The notes beneath the pieces are model-generated. The model worked only from the letters and a program-made list of their open reading frames with translations. It was not told the origin of the DNA and searched no databases. From the NCBI GenBank assembly GCA_964630775.1, contig CAZVYY010000018.1, positions 1-64,000 on the forward strand: a DNA stretch of 64,000 bases. Direction: 5' to 3'. Shown piece by piece: positions 1 through 9,855 of this stretch. Origin of the DNA: Anaeroglomus sp964630775 (GTDB lineage Bacteria; Planctomycetota; Phycisphaerae; Sedimentisphaerales; Anaerohalosphaeraceae). The first letter of the stretch is position 1, and every line of letters begins with the position of its first letter. Position numbers and translations under genes: made by a program.

Positions 1-34
1 AAAGAAAATGGCAAAGACCAAAAATATCGAATTC

Positions 35-1189
35 TTATAGCGCTGTCATATTAAGAAAATTGTACATCTGTGTTGCCGCGCCGCTCGGATTGGAAGGATT
101 GTAGCACCAGTAGTAATGCACCGCCACAAAATCAACCCGTAAATCAGCGGCGTCCGCCTGCTGGATAAACGGATACAGCCAACTGCTACGCCCGCCGTCC
201 GTCGGCGCCGGCGAACCCACACGCAGTCCGGTACCAAGCAAATCCGGCCATGACCAGATGGCATCACTGACAGCAATATTGGCCTCTACGGAATTGTCCG
301 GCTCGTTATAGCCCAGCAGATGATTGGCGCCTCGCGTCTGCCAATTCTGATTCAGGCCCGGCCACCAGCGTGTCTGGCGTATGGGGACGTATTCTTTGTC
401 CAGCGTGGAATTCTGGTCCAGATTCCAGTTATACCACCACTTGATATTCAGGTTGGAGCCGATGTTGCCTGCGATGCCCTTTTTGCTGACCCATCGCCAG
501 GGGAACACCCGGACAAAATTAATTTTGTCATTGAGCTTGCCCGGCAGGACACCAATTTCCAGATCGCAGTCCTGCGCTACATAGTTCTTGCTGTAGCCGG
601 TGCCGTTTTCATTCTGTGCGAATGTCGCAGTGTATCCTCTCTTCAAGATAAAGGAACTGATCGACGAGGCCATCGTCCCAAGGGAACTGGTATTATAGGC
701 CGTGTATTGATTTAAATAAGCGGAATTGCCCTTAAAATTTTCCTCGGTAAAGACCTGCAGCGGCTGAAAGGTCGAGGACTGCGGGATGATAACCGCCCCG
801 GCGGCATATTCCACCACCCGGACGTTTGTATTCAGAGCCGCGGGTGCCCCGTTGACCTTAATCTGACTCAGGTAGGTCGAGTTTGCTGTCGAAGGCTTGA
901 CGTTTTCCAGAAATAAAAACGAATCCACCGAGTCCAGATTAATCGTACAGCCGGTCAGCGGAGCTGCTGCACTGGTCAGATGCAGCTCCGATACGCCGGT
1001 CATGTTCACGGTCGTATTGGACAGGCTGGTGTAGGTTGCAACGCCGTCCGTCATGGTCAGTGTATCCGCTTTCAGGTCGGCCATCATGAAAAAACCGATC
1101 AGGGCCATAAACAGGCAATATCCCGCATATATCGACGGGGCAGATGTTTTATTATGCAGATAATTTTCGTTTGAATATATTGCAGACAT
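35..1189 (-). CDS. Secreted beta/gamma-crystallin plus GH128-like glycosidase, C-terminally truncated
   Basis: A signal-anchor-like stretch near the N-terminus suggests export. Numbering from the longest in-frame start (1267), residues about 170-255 resemble a beta/gamma-crystallin module, with two FxxxxFxG/SxxSSF-type Greek-key motifs. From about 257 the protein matches the GH128-like glycosyl hydrolase catalytic core: the acid/base motif GYNEPD (about 320-325) and VAVHYYWC are visible. It then stops after FLNMTAL, about 60-80 residues before the usual TEW nucleophile motif of the family. Neither other frame of the remaining upstream 34 bases restores a recognisable continuation. I chose the internal ATG at 1189 because GAGGA lies 7 nt before it; the ATG at 1267 has a plausible AAAGG and is an alternative. 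The missing nucleophile suggests an inactive or recently broken enzyme that may keep only the crystallin module working. Confidence 0.65.
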   Translation of the reverse strand: MSAIYSNENYLHNKTSAPSIYAGYCLFMALIGFFMMADLKADTLTMTDGVATYTSLSNTTVNMTGVSELHLTSAAAPLTGCTINLDSVDSFLFLENVKPSTANSTYLSQIKVNGAPAALNTNVRVVEYAAGAVIIPQSSTFQPLQVFTEENFKGNSAYLNQYTAYNTSSLGTMASSISSFILKRGYTATFAQNENGTGYSKNYVAQDCDLEIGVLPGKLNDKINFVRVFPWRWVSKKGIAGNIGSNLNIKWWYNWNLDQNSTLDKEYVPIRQTRWWPGLNQNWQTRGANHLLGYNEPDNSVEANIAVSDAIWSWPDLLGTGLRVGSPAPTDGGRSSWLYPFIQQADAADLRVDFVAVHYYWCYNPSNPSGAATQMYNFLNMTAL

Positions 1190-2134
1190 TATTATTCCTC
1201 TTATCCATTTTCTGATGACCGCCTGATTCAACTTAGCCATCCGATTGTAAGTCATTATTTTATTCATACTTAAAACCTTTTTGCCCGCTATCTGACTGCT
1301 TCGATACGCATCTCCCCCATACCCTGATTCCCTTCTATTATCTATACTAACTTAAAATCGGCTTTTTTGACTGAATTATTGCCAAATTACGTAAATATAT
1401 GAGTTTTGAGGCCCCCTCGTTACCCAGGGCGAGCCTGCCTGGATTTGCAGCCTTCCTTACGGGAAGGAAAAGGGTAAAAAGGAAAAGGAAAAAGGAAAAA
1501 TCATGGAAACCGCCGGGGGCGGGGGTCGTGTTAAGTGTTTAATGGTACATGTTAAGTGTAGTTGGCAATTTTCCGGTAATTGATGATGTTCAAATGACGA
1601 TTGACGATTAGCCTGAGTGGCTATGTCTTTTCTATTTGGTTGTCTTTGCGTGTTATTCATTTTTATGTGCCTCCGTATAGGGGGCGGGTTTGCAATTTTT
1701 GTTCGAAAAATCGAAATAGCCCAGGTCGTGAGAATTTATAAGTGCAGGCCGGACAGGGAGAAAAAATTTTTTATTTTTTTTACGAATAGCAAGATAGTGG
1801 TAGCGTAATTTGTGCTATATGGACAATAAGAATGTAGAATACAGGGATACAGGATACGGGAATAAAATCAAGGTATTAAAATCAAGGTTTACATGTATAA
1901 AGGTGTGCAAGTATACATTTAGGGCGGGCACGGGGTGAAAGGGGCGACCGCGGGTTGCCGGTACGGGAAATTGGGGGTGGGAGGCGGATATTGTGGGTAT
2001 GGGGAATCGAATTTTGACACAGAAAAAACAATCCTCTATCCAAAAATCCCTGTAAAAGAATCGGATTGCCATTATAATAGTGTGGAAATGTTCTTTCTCC
2101 CAGCGGACGGAACCGTCAAAGGGGAGCTGAATTT
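1190..2134. other. Long intergenic region without a convincing gene
   Basis: Open frames here are short and have no recognisable motifs. The region holds an A/G-rich tract (about 1458-1500), a 10-base repeat TGTTAAGTGT at 1529 and 1550 (21-base period), and a tandem AAAATCAAGGT at 1864 and 1878. It looks like non-coding or decayed sequence between the truncated glycosidase and the phosphatase gene. It ends with a likely promoter for the phosphatase. Confidence 0.5.
2050..2078 (+). promoter_or_regulatory. Candidate promoter for the GAF-SpoIIE gene
   Basis: A perfect -10 hexamer TATAAT lies at 2073-2078, about 57 nt before the start codon. The hexamer 17 nt upstream (CTGTAA) is a weak -35. The call rests mainly on the -10. 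Confidence 0.35.
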
Positions 2135-3397
2135 ATGGCAAAACGACAGAAAAAACTGAAATTATCGGACCAGATATATCAGATTTCGACGCTTGCGGCG
2201 GGCAATTTCGAGTTGCAGGAGGTGTTGGATCGACTGGCCGAGGCGGCGGTGAAGGTGACCAATACGACCGCCTGCTCCATCCGGCTGCTGGACGACAACA
2301 CCGGCGACCTGAAGATGCGCAGCACCTACGGCCTGAGCGAGGAATACCGCAATAAAGGGCCGGTGACGCTGGACGAGCCGGTCATCAAGGAGGCCTTTTC
2401 GGGCCGGGCGGTTGTGCTGGATGATATGCGGCTGGACCCCCGCGTCCGCTACCGGGAGGCCACCATTCGGGAAGGGCTTATCAGCCAGTTGACGGTGGCG
2501 ATGACCTTCAAGGGCAAGCCGCTGGGGGTGCTGCGGCTATACAGCCCCGAACCCAACCGTTTTAACCGTCAGGCCATTCGCGTGGCGAGGCTGGTGGCCA
2601 GCCAGTGTGCGACAGCCATCACCAACGCGCGGCTGTTTGCCGAGGCCCTGGAGGGCGCTAAGATGAAGCAGCAAATGGACTTAGCGGCGGCTGTACAGCG
2701 GCGAATGATCCCCGAGAAAGCCCCCTGCATGTGCGGGCTGGACCTGGCGGCAATCTATAAGCCCTGCCACGAAATCGGCGGCGACCTGTACGATTTCTTT
2801 GCGATTGACGACCACCGGATTATCGTGTCGATTGCCGACGTCATCGGCAAGGGGGTGCCGGCGGCGATTATGATGAGCATGTTTCGCGGGGCGATGCGGG
2901 CGTATGCCGACGGCGGCTACGGGCGGCACGAGATGCGGGAGATCATCCAAAAGCTCAACCTTGTGGCGTGCCGGGAGTGCCGGAATGGGGAGTTTATTAC
3001 CCTGCTCCTGGCCTGCATCGATATTCAGGACAGTACGATTACCTACTGCAACTGCGGGCATGAGCCGGGGCTGCTGCTGCCGGCGGGCAAACCGGTGCAA
3101 AACCTCGAAAAAGGCGGCCTGGTCATGGGGCTGATGGAGAATGCCCAATATGAGACAGAAACGCTCCCCTTCAACAAGAATGACTGCCTGCTGCTGTACA
3201 CCGACGGGCTGATTGACGCGGTCAACTTTGAGGGCAAGATGTGGGGCAAGGAACGCCTGCTGAATGTGCTGGATTTGTATAGAGAATCATCGTCGGCGCA
3301 GTTGGTGCATACCATTCTGGGCTATCGTCGGCGGTTTGTGGGGCTGGCCAGCCAGTTCGATGACACGAGCGTCCTGGCCATTCGCAAGATAGAGTAA
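2135..3397 (+). CDS. GAF-domain PP2C/SpoIIE-type serine phosphatase (RsbU-like)
   Basis: Residues about 25-165 form a GAF sensor domain and about 190-420 a SpoIIE-type PP2C phosphatase. The phosphatase shows the linker QMDLAAAVQRRMIP, the metal-binding motifs GGDLYDFF and IADVIGKGVPAA, then CNCGHEPG, LYTDGLIDA and the terminal FDDTSVLAI. Proteins of this type dephosphorylate anti-anti-sigma (STAS) proteins and so trigger partner-switching stress responses. No STAS or RsbW-type partner gene is in the window, so the target is unknown. A GGGGAG lies about 8 nt before the ATG. The gene seems complete, but its stop codon abuts a relic of a different gene. Confidence 0.85.
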   Translation: MAKRQKKLKLSDQIYQISTLAAGNFELQEVLDRLAEAAVKVTNTTACSIRLLDDNTGDLKMRSTYGLSEEYRNKGPVTLDEPVIKEAFSGRAVVLDDMRLDPRVRYREATIREGLISQLTVAMTFKGKPLGVLRLYSPEPNRFNRQAIRVARLVASQCATAITNARLFAEALEGAKMKQQMDLAAAVQRRMIPEKAPCMCGLDLAAIYKPCHEIGGDLYDFFAIDDHRIIVSIADVIGKGVPAAIMMSMFRGAMRAYADGGYGRHEMREIIQKLNLVACRECRNGEFITLLLACIDIQDSTITYCNCGHEPGLLLPAGKPVQNLEKGGLVMGLMENAQYETETLPFNKNDCLLLYTDGLIDAVNFEGKMWGKERLLNVLDLYRESSSAQLVHTILGYRRRFVGLASQFDDTSVLAIRKIE

Positions 3398-3609
3398 TCG
3401 ACGCCGGCAGCAAGACGCTGATTCAGAAGGCGGGCATGGCTGCGGGCGTGGTGATGGACCTTGGGGGACTGCTGTCACACGGCAGCATTATCGCCCGCGA
3501 GTTTGGGATCCCGGCGGTGGTCAATGTGGGGCCGGCCACTCAGGTCATCCGGACCGGACAGACTATTCTGGTGGATGCCGACGAGGGCAAGGTTGTTCTG
3601 TTAGATTGA
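3398..3609 (+). pseudogene. Remnant of a PEP-utilising enzyme (swivelling phosphohistidine domain, C-terminal end)
   Basis: The frame starting right after the phosphatase stop encodes about 70 residues resembling the C-terminal end of the mobile phosphohistidine domain of PEP synthase/pyruvate phosphate dikinase-type enzymes. The hallmark GGLLSHGSIIAREFGIPAVV, with its catalytic His, is intact and is followed by a typical VIRTGQTILVDADEGKV tail and a TGA. The ATP-grasp domain and the rest of the enzyme are absent. An internal ATG at 3436 has a weak purine-rich stretch upstream, so a free 57-residue peptide cannot be excluded. A deletion junction that fused the end of a PEP-synthase-like gene to the phosphatase gene is the simpler reading. 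Confidence 0.6.
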
Positions 3610-3623
3610 TTCGCCAAAGCCCC

Positions 3624-6443
3624 TTATCGCGATTCTTCGGTCGGCACAGGAGCAGCACTTTCGCCAAGACGGTCAAAGAAGCCCTGCTTGCGGAGATACT
3701 GATAGATATAGGACACGCCGACCAGCGTCAGGCCAGTGGCGAGGAAGGCCGTGATGCGGTAGATGCTCTTGACTTCGCTCATATCAAACAGGAATATCTT
3801 GGCCAGCAGGATTCCGAACAGGCCCAGGGCCATGTAGCGAAGGAGGGCAATCCGACGATTGAAGCCCACAATCAGCAGGACTGCACCATAGGCCGCCCAC
3901 AGCAGCGACAGACTCATGTGGGCCTTGAACTTCCAATTGAGCAATCCCGGGCCGTACTGGTCCAGGCAATACCAATAGACAAAGACCTGTTCGCTGAGAA
4001 TGGCCCAGAGCGTAACAACTCCGGCAAGGCCGAAGTTCTGATACCATCTGGGGGCAAGTCCTTCGATGCGATTTTGTTTTCGAAACTGCATGGCGGCGAT
4101 GAAGATGGCTGCGACGACGGATGCCTGTACCGCAAATGAGCCGTTTAACACAAAACGAAACGACGTGTAATACAGTGTATCAAGATTGGCGATTGCGGTG
4201 ATGGCGCCGATGACGGCGACCAGAACCGCGGCGGCCCTGCATATCAGACCGGCCGGGCAGACGGGCCGGGAGACGACGGCAGCAATAAAGACAGCCGCTG
4301 CCAGCAGAAACGCCTGCAGGGTTCGTGTGTCAATGAGGAAGCCTTCAATCTCCTGATGGCTCCAGTAGCGGTGCCATTCGAGGACGCCGGTGCCCAGCAG
4401 CACGGCGGCGGCGATGATATAGAGCCATTGCGATTGCAAGGTGTAGTGGTCGGGATCGGAGGTTTTCCAATAGCGATAAAGCAGATGCTGGATCGCGGCA
4501 CCCAGCCCTACGCACAGCCACGTGCCGAAATGGGCATTGAGGATGGGGCGATAGTCGCCGACATGGCCGAAGATTGCCAGCAGGCCGGCCACACTTGCTG
4601 CCAATGCAATAAACCCGGCACCGCAAATCAAGGTACCGTGATATATCAGGCCGGCCAGCGTGAGCATCACACTAAAGAAGGCAACGATGCACAGCAGGCC
4701 CTTGGTGAACAATTCGCTGGCCTGTGCATCGCTGAAAGTCATGTCGCAATAGGCATTCCATTCCAGTCCGCAGGCGGTGATTAAAACAACGGCAGCCATG
4801 ATAAACAGAATTTCGCTGAGAGTGGAATATTCGGGTTTCCGCGATGCGTTGCGTCGATAGACTATGTGGCTGGCCAGAATACCGGCGGCGGCACACAGCC
4901 ATGTCCCGAAGATACCGTTGAAGACCGGAGTAAACGAGGCATCCTGGGACGGCAGAAAGAACAGTCCGACAAGGCTTAATCCCATCGCCAGAAATCCCAT
5001 GCCCTGCATCCAGGCGCCGGCATAGAGAATCCCGGCGGCAATCAGAATCACGGACTCGACCGTCCAGCCGATAACGAGGGCATACGTCTCAAAATACAGA
5101 GGCAGGGCTGCGGTCAGGAATGCGGTGCCGGCGATACCCATGGCTGTCCACAGGTTCTGATCCTGTTTGCAGCGGACTCGTGAAACAACCGCGGCGATCC
5201 AATAGGCCGCACCGAGCAGCGCGGTACAGAGGGCCAGTTCCGGGCGGAACCGTTCTTCGAGCATCGTCCACAGGTAATAAAAGGTGATGGTCCCGGCCGC
5301 ACAGGGCAGGAGGATGTCTTCGCCGCGGGTGACGGCCTGTTTGACCCAGCCGTACAGCAGCGGCGTGACCAGATAGACGATGAAGAATACACCCAGCCAA
5401 AGCTCGGCAATGAGCAGGCGGGTGGGATGGGCCGGGGTAAAGCTCAAGATGGGCCGGGTGAATTTTTCAAACCACAGGACATACAGCAGAAAGGTGCCGA
5501 TAAAGGCCAGCAGGTTGACCGCACGCCAGCGGCGGAAGAATGCACAGCCCATCGCACCGAGGCTCAGTATCAGGACATAGCCGAACAGATGATGCGGGAG
5601 GTTCTGGCCCGTGGACAGAAACAGCGGTGTGGCATATCCGCCCAGCAGCGACAGGATGGCCACCAGTACCTCGTCGAGCAGGACCGCATAGGCCATGGCT
5701 GCGATGGTGATGACAATGGCGGCGGCAAAGGCCGGGGTGCTATCGACCAGGTGATATCCCCGGTAGGCCCAAAACACGGCGGCATAGAGCAGGGCAAAGC
5801 CCATGGCGCTGACTCCCTTGGCAACGACCTCATAGCCGCGACGGCGGGTGATTTCGCCAATCACAAAGGCCACGATCCCACCTGCGGCGACGGCACTGAC
5901 GCGTGCCCAGGGTCCCAGCCAGGCTTCATCGATGGCAAGCTTGAGGATGAAACCGACAGCAGCAATCACACAGACGATGCCGGCAACCAGAATCCACTGG
6001 GTACCGATCTGCTGTTCCAGTCCTTTGCGAATAACCGGCTGCGGTTCTGCAGGCCGCGGCGTTACGGGCGTAAACGGCTCGGCTGCCGGCTGAGGCTGTG
6101 GTTTTGCATACTTCTGAACGAGAATATCGATTGTACCTTGTTCGGCGGGTACCGGAGGTGTTTGTTTTGGGGGGACCGGCTCGATTGTAACGGGTTCTAT
6201 CGGCTGCGGGACCGGCTCAACAGGGATAGACTGGACCGGCTGGGGGGTTGACTGAGGCTGAGGTGAGGGTGTCGGACTCTCCTGACGGAAACACAGACGC
6301 CGCAATTCGGCTTTGAGGTTGTCCAATTCCCGGCTGAGGGTACCGAGCTTGCCGAGGCAGACCAAAGCAATAATGAATCCTGCCGGCCCAATCAGGGCAA
6401 AGCCCAGTCCGAATAAAATCACCAGTCCTTCAAACGGTCCCAT
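3624..6443 (-). CDS. DUF2339 polytopic membrane protein
   Basis: This is a protein of about 939 residues. It has an N-terminal transmembrane segment, a short coiled segment, a Pro/Gln/Glu-rich linker, and then some 20 or more hydrophobic segments. The region after the linker (QQIGTQWILVAGIVCVIAA, later LLGGYATPLFLSTG) fits the DUF2339 family of large bacterial inner-membrane proteins of unknown function. The longest frame begins inside the upstream gene. The ATG at 6443 has AAAGGA 7 nt upstream and lies 10 nt after the stop of the Aas-type gene, so it is the likely start and the two are probably co-transcribed. A role in the envelope is inferred from the neighbours only. Confidence 0.8.
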   Translation of the reverse strand: MGPFEGLVILFGLGFALIGPAGFIIALVCLGKLGTLSRELDNLKAELRRLCFRQESPTPSPQPQSTPQPVQSIPVEPVPQPIEPVTIEPVPPKQTPPVPAEQGTIDILVQKYAKPQPQPAAEPFTPVTPRPAEPQPVIRKGLEQQIGTQWILVAGIVCVIAAVGFILKLAIDEAWLGPWARVSAVAAGGIVAFVIGEITRRRGYEVVAKGVSAMGFALLYAAVFWAYRGYHLVDSTPAFAAAIVITIAAMAYAVLLDEVLVAILSLLGGYATPLFLSTGQNLPHHLFGYVLILSLGAMGCAFFRRWRAVNLLAFIGTFLLYVLWFEKFTRPILSFTPAHPTRLLIAELWLGVFFIVYLVTPLLYGWVKQAVTRGEDILLPCAAGTITFYYLWTMLEERFRPELALCTALLGAAYWIAAVVSRVRCKQDQNLWTAMGIAGTAFLTAALPLYFETYALVIGWTVESVILIAAGILYAGAWMQGMGFLAMGLSLVGLFFLPSQDASFTPVFNGIFGTWLCAAAGILASHIVYRRNASRKPEYSTLSEILFIMAAVVLITACGLEWNAYCDMTFSDAQASELFTKGLLCIVAFFSVMLTLAGLIYHGTLICGAGFIALAASVAGLLAIFGHVGDYRPILNAHFGTWLCVGLGAAIQHLLYRYWKTSDPDHYTLQSQWLYIIAAAVLLGTGVLEWHRYWSHQEIEGFLIDTRTLQAFLLAAAVFIAAVVSRPVCPAGLICRAAAVLVAVIGAITAIANLDTLYYTSFRFVLNGSFAVQASVVAAIFIAAMQFRKQNRIEGLAPRWYQNFGLAGVVTLWAILSEQVFVYWYCLDQYGPGLLNWKFKAHMSLSLLWAAYGAVLLIVGFNRRIALLRYMALGLFGILLAKIFLFDMSEVKSIYRITAFLATGLTLVGVSYIYQYLRKQGFFDRLGESAAPVPTEESR

Positions 6444-6453
6444 GAGTTTTCCT

Positions 6454-9400
6454 TTATGCTTTGACTTGTTTGTGTTCGATCGCGATGGTTCGGATTTTCC
6501 GGATGTCCAGCTTGCCGGAGCCGAGTGTCGGGATGGACTCGACGGCAATCAGATTATCCCGTCTGGGTTTGGCCAGATTCGGCAGATCGCTGCGGCCCAG
6601 GATATCCGCCAGATGCTGGCCGTCCACCATCGACTGGACATACAAGACCACAATCTGTTCGCCTTTTTTGTCATCCGGGATGCTGGTCACGGCCACGGCG
6701 CGATCCTGAAGCTGGAGTTCCTTCTGGCAGACTTCCTCGATGGCAGTATGGGAAATCATCTCGCCGCCGATTTTGCTGAAGCGTCCGAGGCGGTCGGTGA
6801 TGGTGATAAAGCCCTCGTCGTCGATAGTGACGATATCGCCGGTGTTGTACCAGCCGTCCTGAATGACTTCGGCGGTCTGGTCGGGAGCGTTCAGGTAGCC
6901 TTTCATGACGCTGGCGCCTTTCACCCACAGGACGCCCTGCTGCCCCGGCTCGACGAGCCGGCCGGTGTCGGGGTCGATGACACGGGTGGCCAGGCCGGGG
7001 ATGGGTCTGCCGACAGAGCCGGCTTTGGTACCTTGCTGGCGGCAGCCGTCCACTTCCACATCGGGCACATTAACCGACACGAGGGGCGACAATTCCGTGG
7101 CGCCGTAGCCTTCGAGCGGGCGAATGCCGAAATAATTTTCGAAGCTGTCGGCCAGGGGTTGTTTCATTTTTTCAGCGCCGACGATGAAATGCTGAATGCT
7201 GCGGAAATCTTCTCGCTCACAGCGGCGGATGTAGGTCAGCAGGAACGTCGGCGTGCCGAAGAGCATGGTGCACTGGTACTGGCTGACGGTCTGGCCGACC
7301 AGTTTTCCATCGAGCGGATTGGGGACAAAATGGACCGAGACTTCCGACAGAATCGGCAGCCACATGGCGGTATTGAGACCGAAGGAATGGAAAAACGGCA
7401 GAATCCCGCAGAGGCGAACGGATTTGTCGAACTTGAATATCATCCGCACCGCTTCCATATTGGACAGCAGGTTATGCTGGCTGAGCATGACGCCTTTGGG
7501 GCGGGTGGAACTGCCGGAGGAATACAGAATCGCGGCGGTCTGGTCGGGATCGACTTTACGGAATCCTCCCATCCAGCGGGCGGGAATCAGGATAGCCTTC
7601 AAGAGGGCTTTTTGCTTGTCGCGGTTATTAATGGCGGCGGCAAGGTCTTCGACGAACAGATATTTGGAATCATCGGCAGGTAATCCAAGCTTCTCGAGGA
7701 ATGCCCGCGAGGTAACGATGGTCCGGATGCCGCATTCGTCGATGGCCGTCTGGCGGTCGGACTGGGTGACGGTATAGTTCAGGTTGACGGCGGTCTTTCG
7801 CAGCAGACCGATGGCGATATTGGCAACCGCCCCGCCGACACTGGGCGGCAGCAGGATGCCGATATTCTGCTGATTTTTGAGGATGGGCCGGTAGCGTTCG
7901 GCGAAGAGGATAGCGGCAATCAGGGTCTGGCCATAGGTCAGTGTTTTGCCGGTGGTATCAGTCATGGACAGGCGTTTCCAATTGCGGCGGGCGATTTTGA
8001 CAAAGGTCTGGGCCATCGAAAGACGATGGTATTTGCGGGATTCGATCCAGTCGCAGGATAATTCGAGGACGGCCTGACGAATCGTGCGGGCGGTGGAATC
8101 GGCGGGCATGGGGGCGCCGAAATGCACGCTGACGGGGTATTCGAGCGGGCGGGGTCTGCGACTGAACAGTTTGCCATAGCGATGGCTGGAGACAGAGTCC
8201 CACAGGCCGCCCAGATAAACGGGGATGACGGGGCAGTCGGTGGCTTTGACGATGCGTTCCAGGCCGGGGCGAAAGGACGCCAGGTGGCCCGTGCGGGTCA
8301 GATAGCCTTCGGCAAAGATGCACACAATGTAGCCGTCTTCGATGGCTTTGCGGGCCTTGTTCAGGGACTCGACAAGCTGTCGCGGGCCGTCGGCTGCACT
8401 GATGGGGATAGCCTTGATAAAGCGGAAAAACCAGTTGAGCCGGGGGCTATCGTAGATGGGACGATCCACAAGGAAACGGATGCGCCGATGCTGGACGGCA
8501 CTGAGGACCAGGCCATCCATCCAGGAGACATGGTTGGCCACCAGCAGTGCCCCGCCTTCGATGGGCAGATGTTCTTCGCCGAAGACGCGCAATCGATAGA
8601 TCATGCGAATGGGAATCGACAGGACGAAACGAAATACATATTCCCGCAAATAATACAGGGTTACGATAAAGGTCAGAAACCCCAGACCCGACAGGACGAT
8701 AAACAGGGATGCGGCGGACATTTTAAGCATGCCGGCCAGAAGTCCCACAATGCCCGAGGCCAGGGCTACGCCCAGCCAGCCCAGCGAGTTGGAGGCGGCG
8801 ATGATGCGTCCCAACAGGGCACGGTCGGCCCGAATCTGGATGAAGGTCTGGACCGGCACGATGTATAAGCCGGCGCCGGTGCCCATCAGAAAAATGGCGA
8901 TAAAAATCCAGGTTTTGGAGGGGCCGGCAGCAAGCCATATCGTACTGATGGAAAATAACAAGGCTCCAAAGGGAATGATGCCGGCCTCCAGACTGCGGCC
9001 GGACAGTCTGCCGGCCCAGAGGGAGCCGATGCCGATGCCGATGGCGGCGATGACAAACAGATAGCCGCTCTGGATGGCATTGTACTGACAGACCTCGATG
9101 CCGTAGGGAATCAGGTTAATCTGGGCAAAGCCGGCCAGAAACATGAAGACTGCCGCGGCAAAAACCGACGCCAGCAGATCGACATCCTGCCGGACCAGCC
9201 GCAGGGTCCGCCAGACCTCGACGAAAAACAGCGGATGAGAACTGCCGGACTGTCCGCCGGCGGGGGTTTTGCGAATCAGCAGGGATGTGATGGTTCCGAC
9301 CACGGCCACGACGACGCAGCCGATGCCGGCCAGGGGGTATCGTTCGCTGGTAAGCTGAGCCAGTGCGGGTGCAGCGGCCATGCCCAATACGACGGCCAGA

Positions 9401-9849
9401 TAGGTCATGCCCTCCAGATAGGCGTTGGCCCGCGACAAGTGCTGCGGGGCGGCCAGTTCGGGGATGATGCCGTATTTGCTCGGGCCGAAAAAGGCGCTCT
9501 GGGTGCACATCAAAAACAGCACCGCATAACAAAAGACCGTGTTGGACATCCAGAATGCCAGACAGCCCAAACCCATAATCAGAATTTCAGCCACTTTGGC
9601 CAGGACGATAATCCGGCTTTTGCTGAACCGGTCGGCCAGGACGCCGGCAAACGGAGTAAACAGTAAAAACGGAATCACAAACAGTATCGCGGCGGTCGAA
9701 CTGACCTGGGAGGCCTTGTCCTGTCCGAGTTTGCCGATTAATAAGAAAATCATCAGCCCTTTGAACAGGTTATCGTTGGCCGCGCCAAGAAACTGCGTGG
9801 CATTCATATAACCGAAGGTATTGCCGATTTTTGACGATTCTGTTTTCAT
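6454..9849 (-). CDS. aas: Aas-type fusion: MFS lysophospholipid transporter, PlsC acyltransferase and acyl-ACP synthetase
   Basis: Three domains occur in one chain of 1131 residues. Residues 1 to about 410 form a 12-helix MFS transporter like LplT. About 425-610 is a PlsC-type acyltransferase with the HX4D motif (NHVSWMD) and the FAEGYLTRTG block. About 630-1131 is an AMP-forming acyl synthetase with SSGSSTRPKGVMLSQ, GYGATELSP and YNTGDIVTIDDEGF. In Escherichia coli LplT (MFS) and Aas (acyltransferase-synthetase) are separate but adjacent. Together they flip lysophosphatidylethanolamine inward and re-acylate it. Here the pathway is one polypeptide in the cytoplasmic membrane. The gene starts 6 nt after the stop of the zinc-ribbon protein gene and is followed after 4-10 nt by DUF2339, indicating one transcript. 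Confidence 0.88.
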   Translation of the reverse strand: MKTESSKIGNTFGYMNATQFLGAANDNLFKGLMIFLLIGKLGQDKASQVSSTAAILFVIPFLLFTPFAGVLADRFSKSRIIVLAKVAEILIMGLGCLAFWMSNTVFCYAVLFLMCTQSAFFGPSKYGIIPELAAPQHLSRANAYLEGMTYLAVVLGMAAAPALAQLTSERYPLAGIGCVVVAVVGTITSLLIRKTPAGGQSGSSHPLFFVEVWRTLRLVRQDVDLLASVFAAAVFMFLAGFAQINLIPYGIEVCQYNAIQSGYLFVIAAIGIGIGSLWAGRLSGRSLEAGIIPFGALLFSISTIWLAAGPSKTWIFIAIFLMGTGAGLYIVPVQTFIQIRADRALLGRIIAASNSLGWLGVALASGIVGLLAGMLKMSAASLFIVLSGLGFLTFIVTLYYLREYVFRFVLSIPIRMIYRLRVFGEEHLPIEGGALLVANHVSWMDGLVLSAVQHRRIRFLVDRPIYDSPRLNWFFRFIKAIPISAADGPRQLVESLNKARKAIEDGYIVCIFAEGYLTRTGHLASFRPGLERIVKATDCPVIPVYLGGLWDSVSSHRYGKLFSRRPRPLEYPVSVHFGAPMPADSTARTIRQAVLELSCDWIESRKYHRLSMAQTFVKIARRNWKRLSMTDTTGKTLTYGQTLIAAILFAERYRPILKNQQNIGILLPPSVGGAVANIAIGLLRKTAVNLNYTVTQSDRQTAIDECGIRTIVTSRAFLEKLGLPADDSKYLFVEDLAAAINNRDKQKALLKAILIPARWMGGFRKVDPDQTAAILYSSGSSTRPKGVMLSQHNLLSNMEAVRMIFKFDKSVRLCGILPFFHSFGLNTAMWLPILSEVSVHFVPNPLDGKLVGQTVSQYQCTMLFGTPTFLLTYIRRCEREDFRSIQHFIVGAEKMKQPLADSFENYFGIRPLEGYGATELSPLVSVNVPDVEVDGCRQQGTKAGSVGRPIPGLATRVIDPDTGRLVEPGQQGVLWVKGASVMKGYLNAPDQTAEVIQDGWYNTGDIVTIDDEGFITITDRLGRFSKIGGEMISHTAIEEVCQKELQLQDRAVAVTSIPDDKKGEQIVVLYVQSMVDGQHLADILGRSDLPNLAKPRRDNLIAVESIPTLGSGKLDIRKIRTIAIEHKQVKA

Positions 9850-9855
9850 AGTTTA

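Noticed and set aside
1458..1500. A/G-rich tract as a possible promoter or origin element
   Set aside because: No dyad, DnaA boxes or promoter hexamers; interpreted as simple sequence.
1935..2159. 74-codon plus-strand frame overlapping the phosphatase start
   Set aside because: No ribosome-binding site, low-complexity glycine-rich translation, and overlap with a convincing gene.
5427..6251. 274-codon plus-strand frame opposite DUF2339
   Set aside because: Low-complexity His/Gln/Asp-rich translation mirroring the codon pattern of the real gene; no independent evidence.
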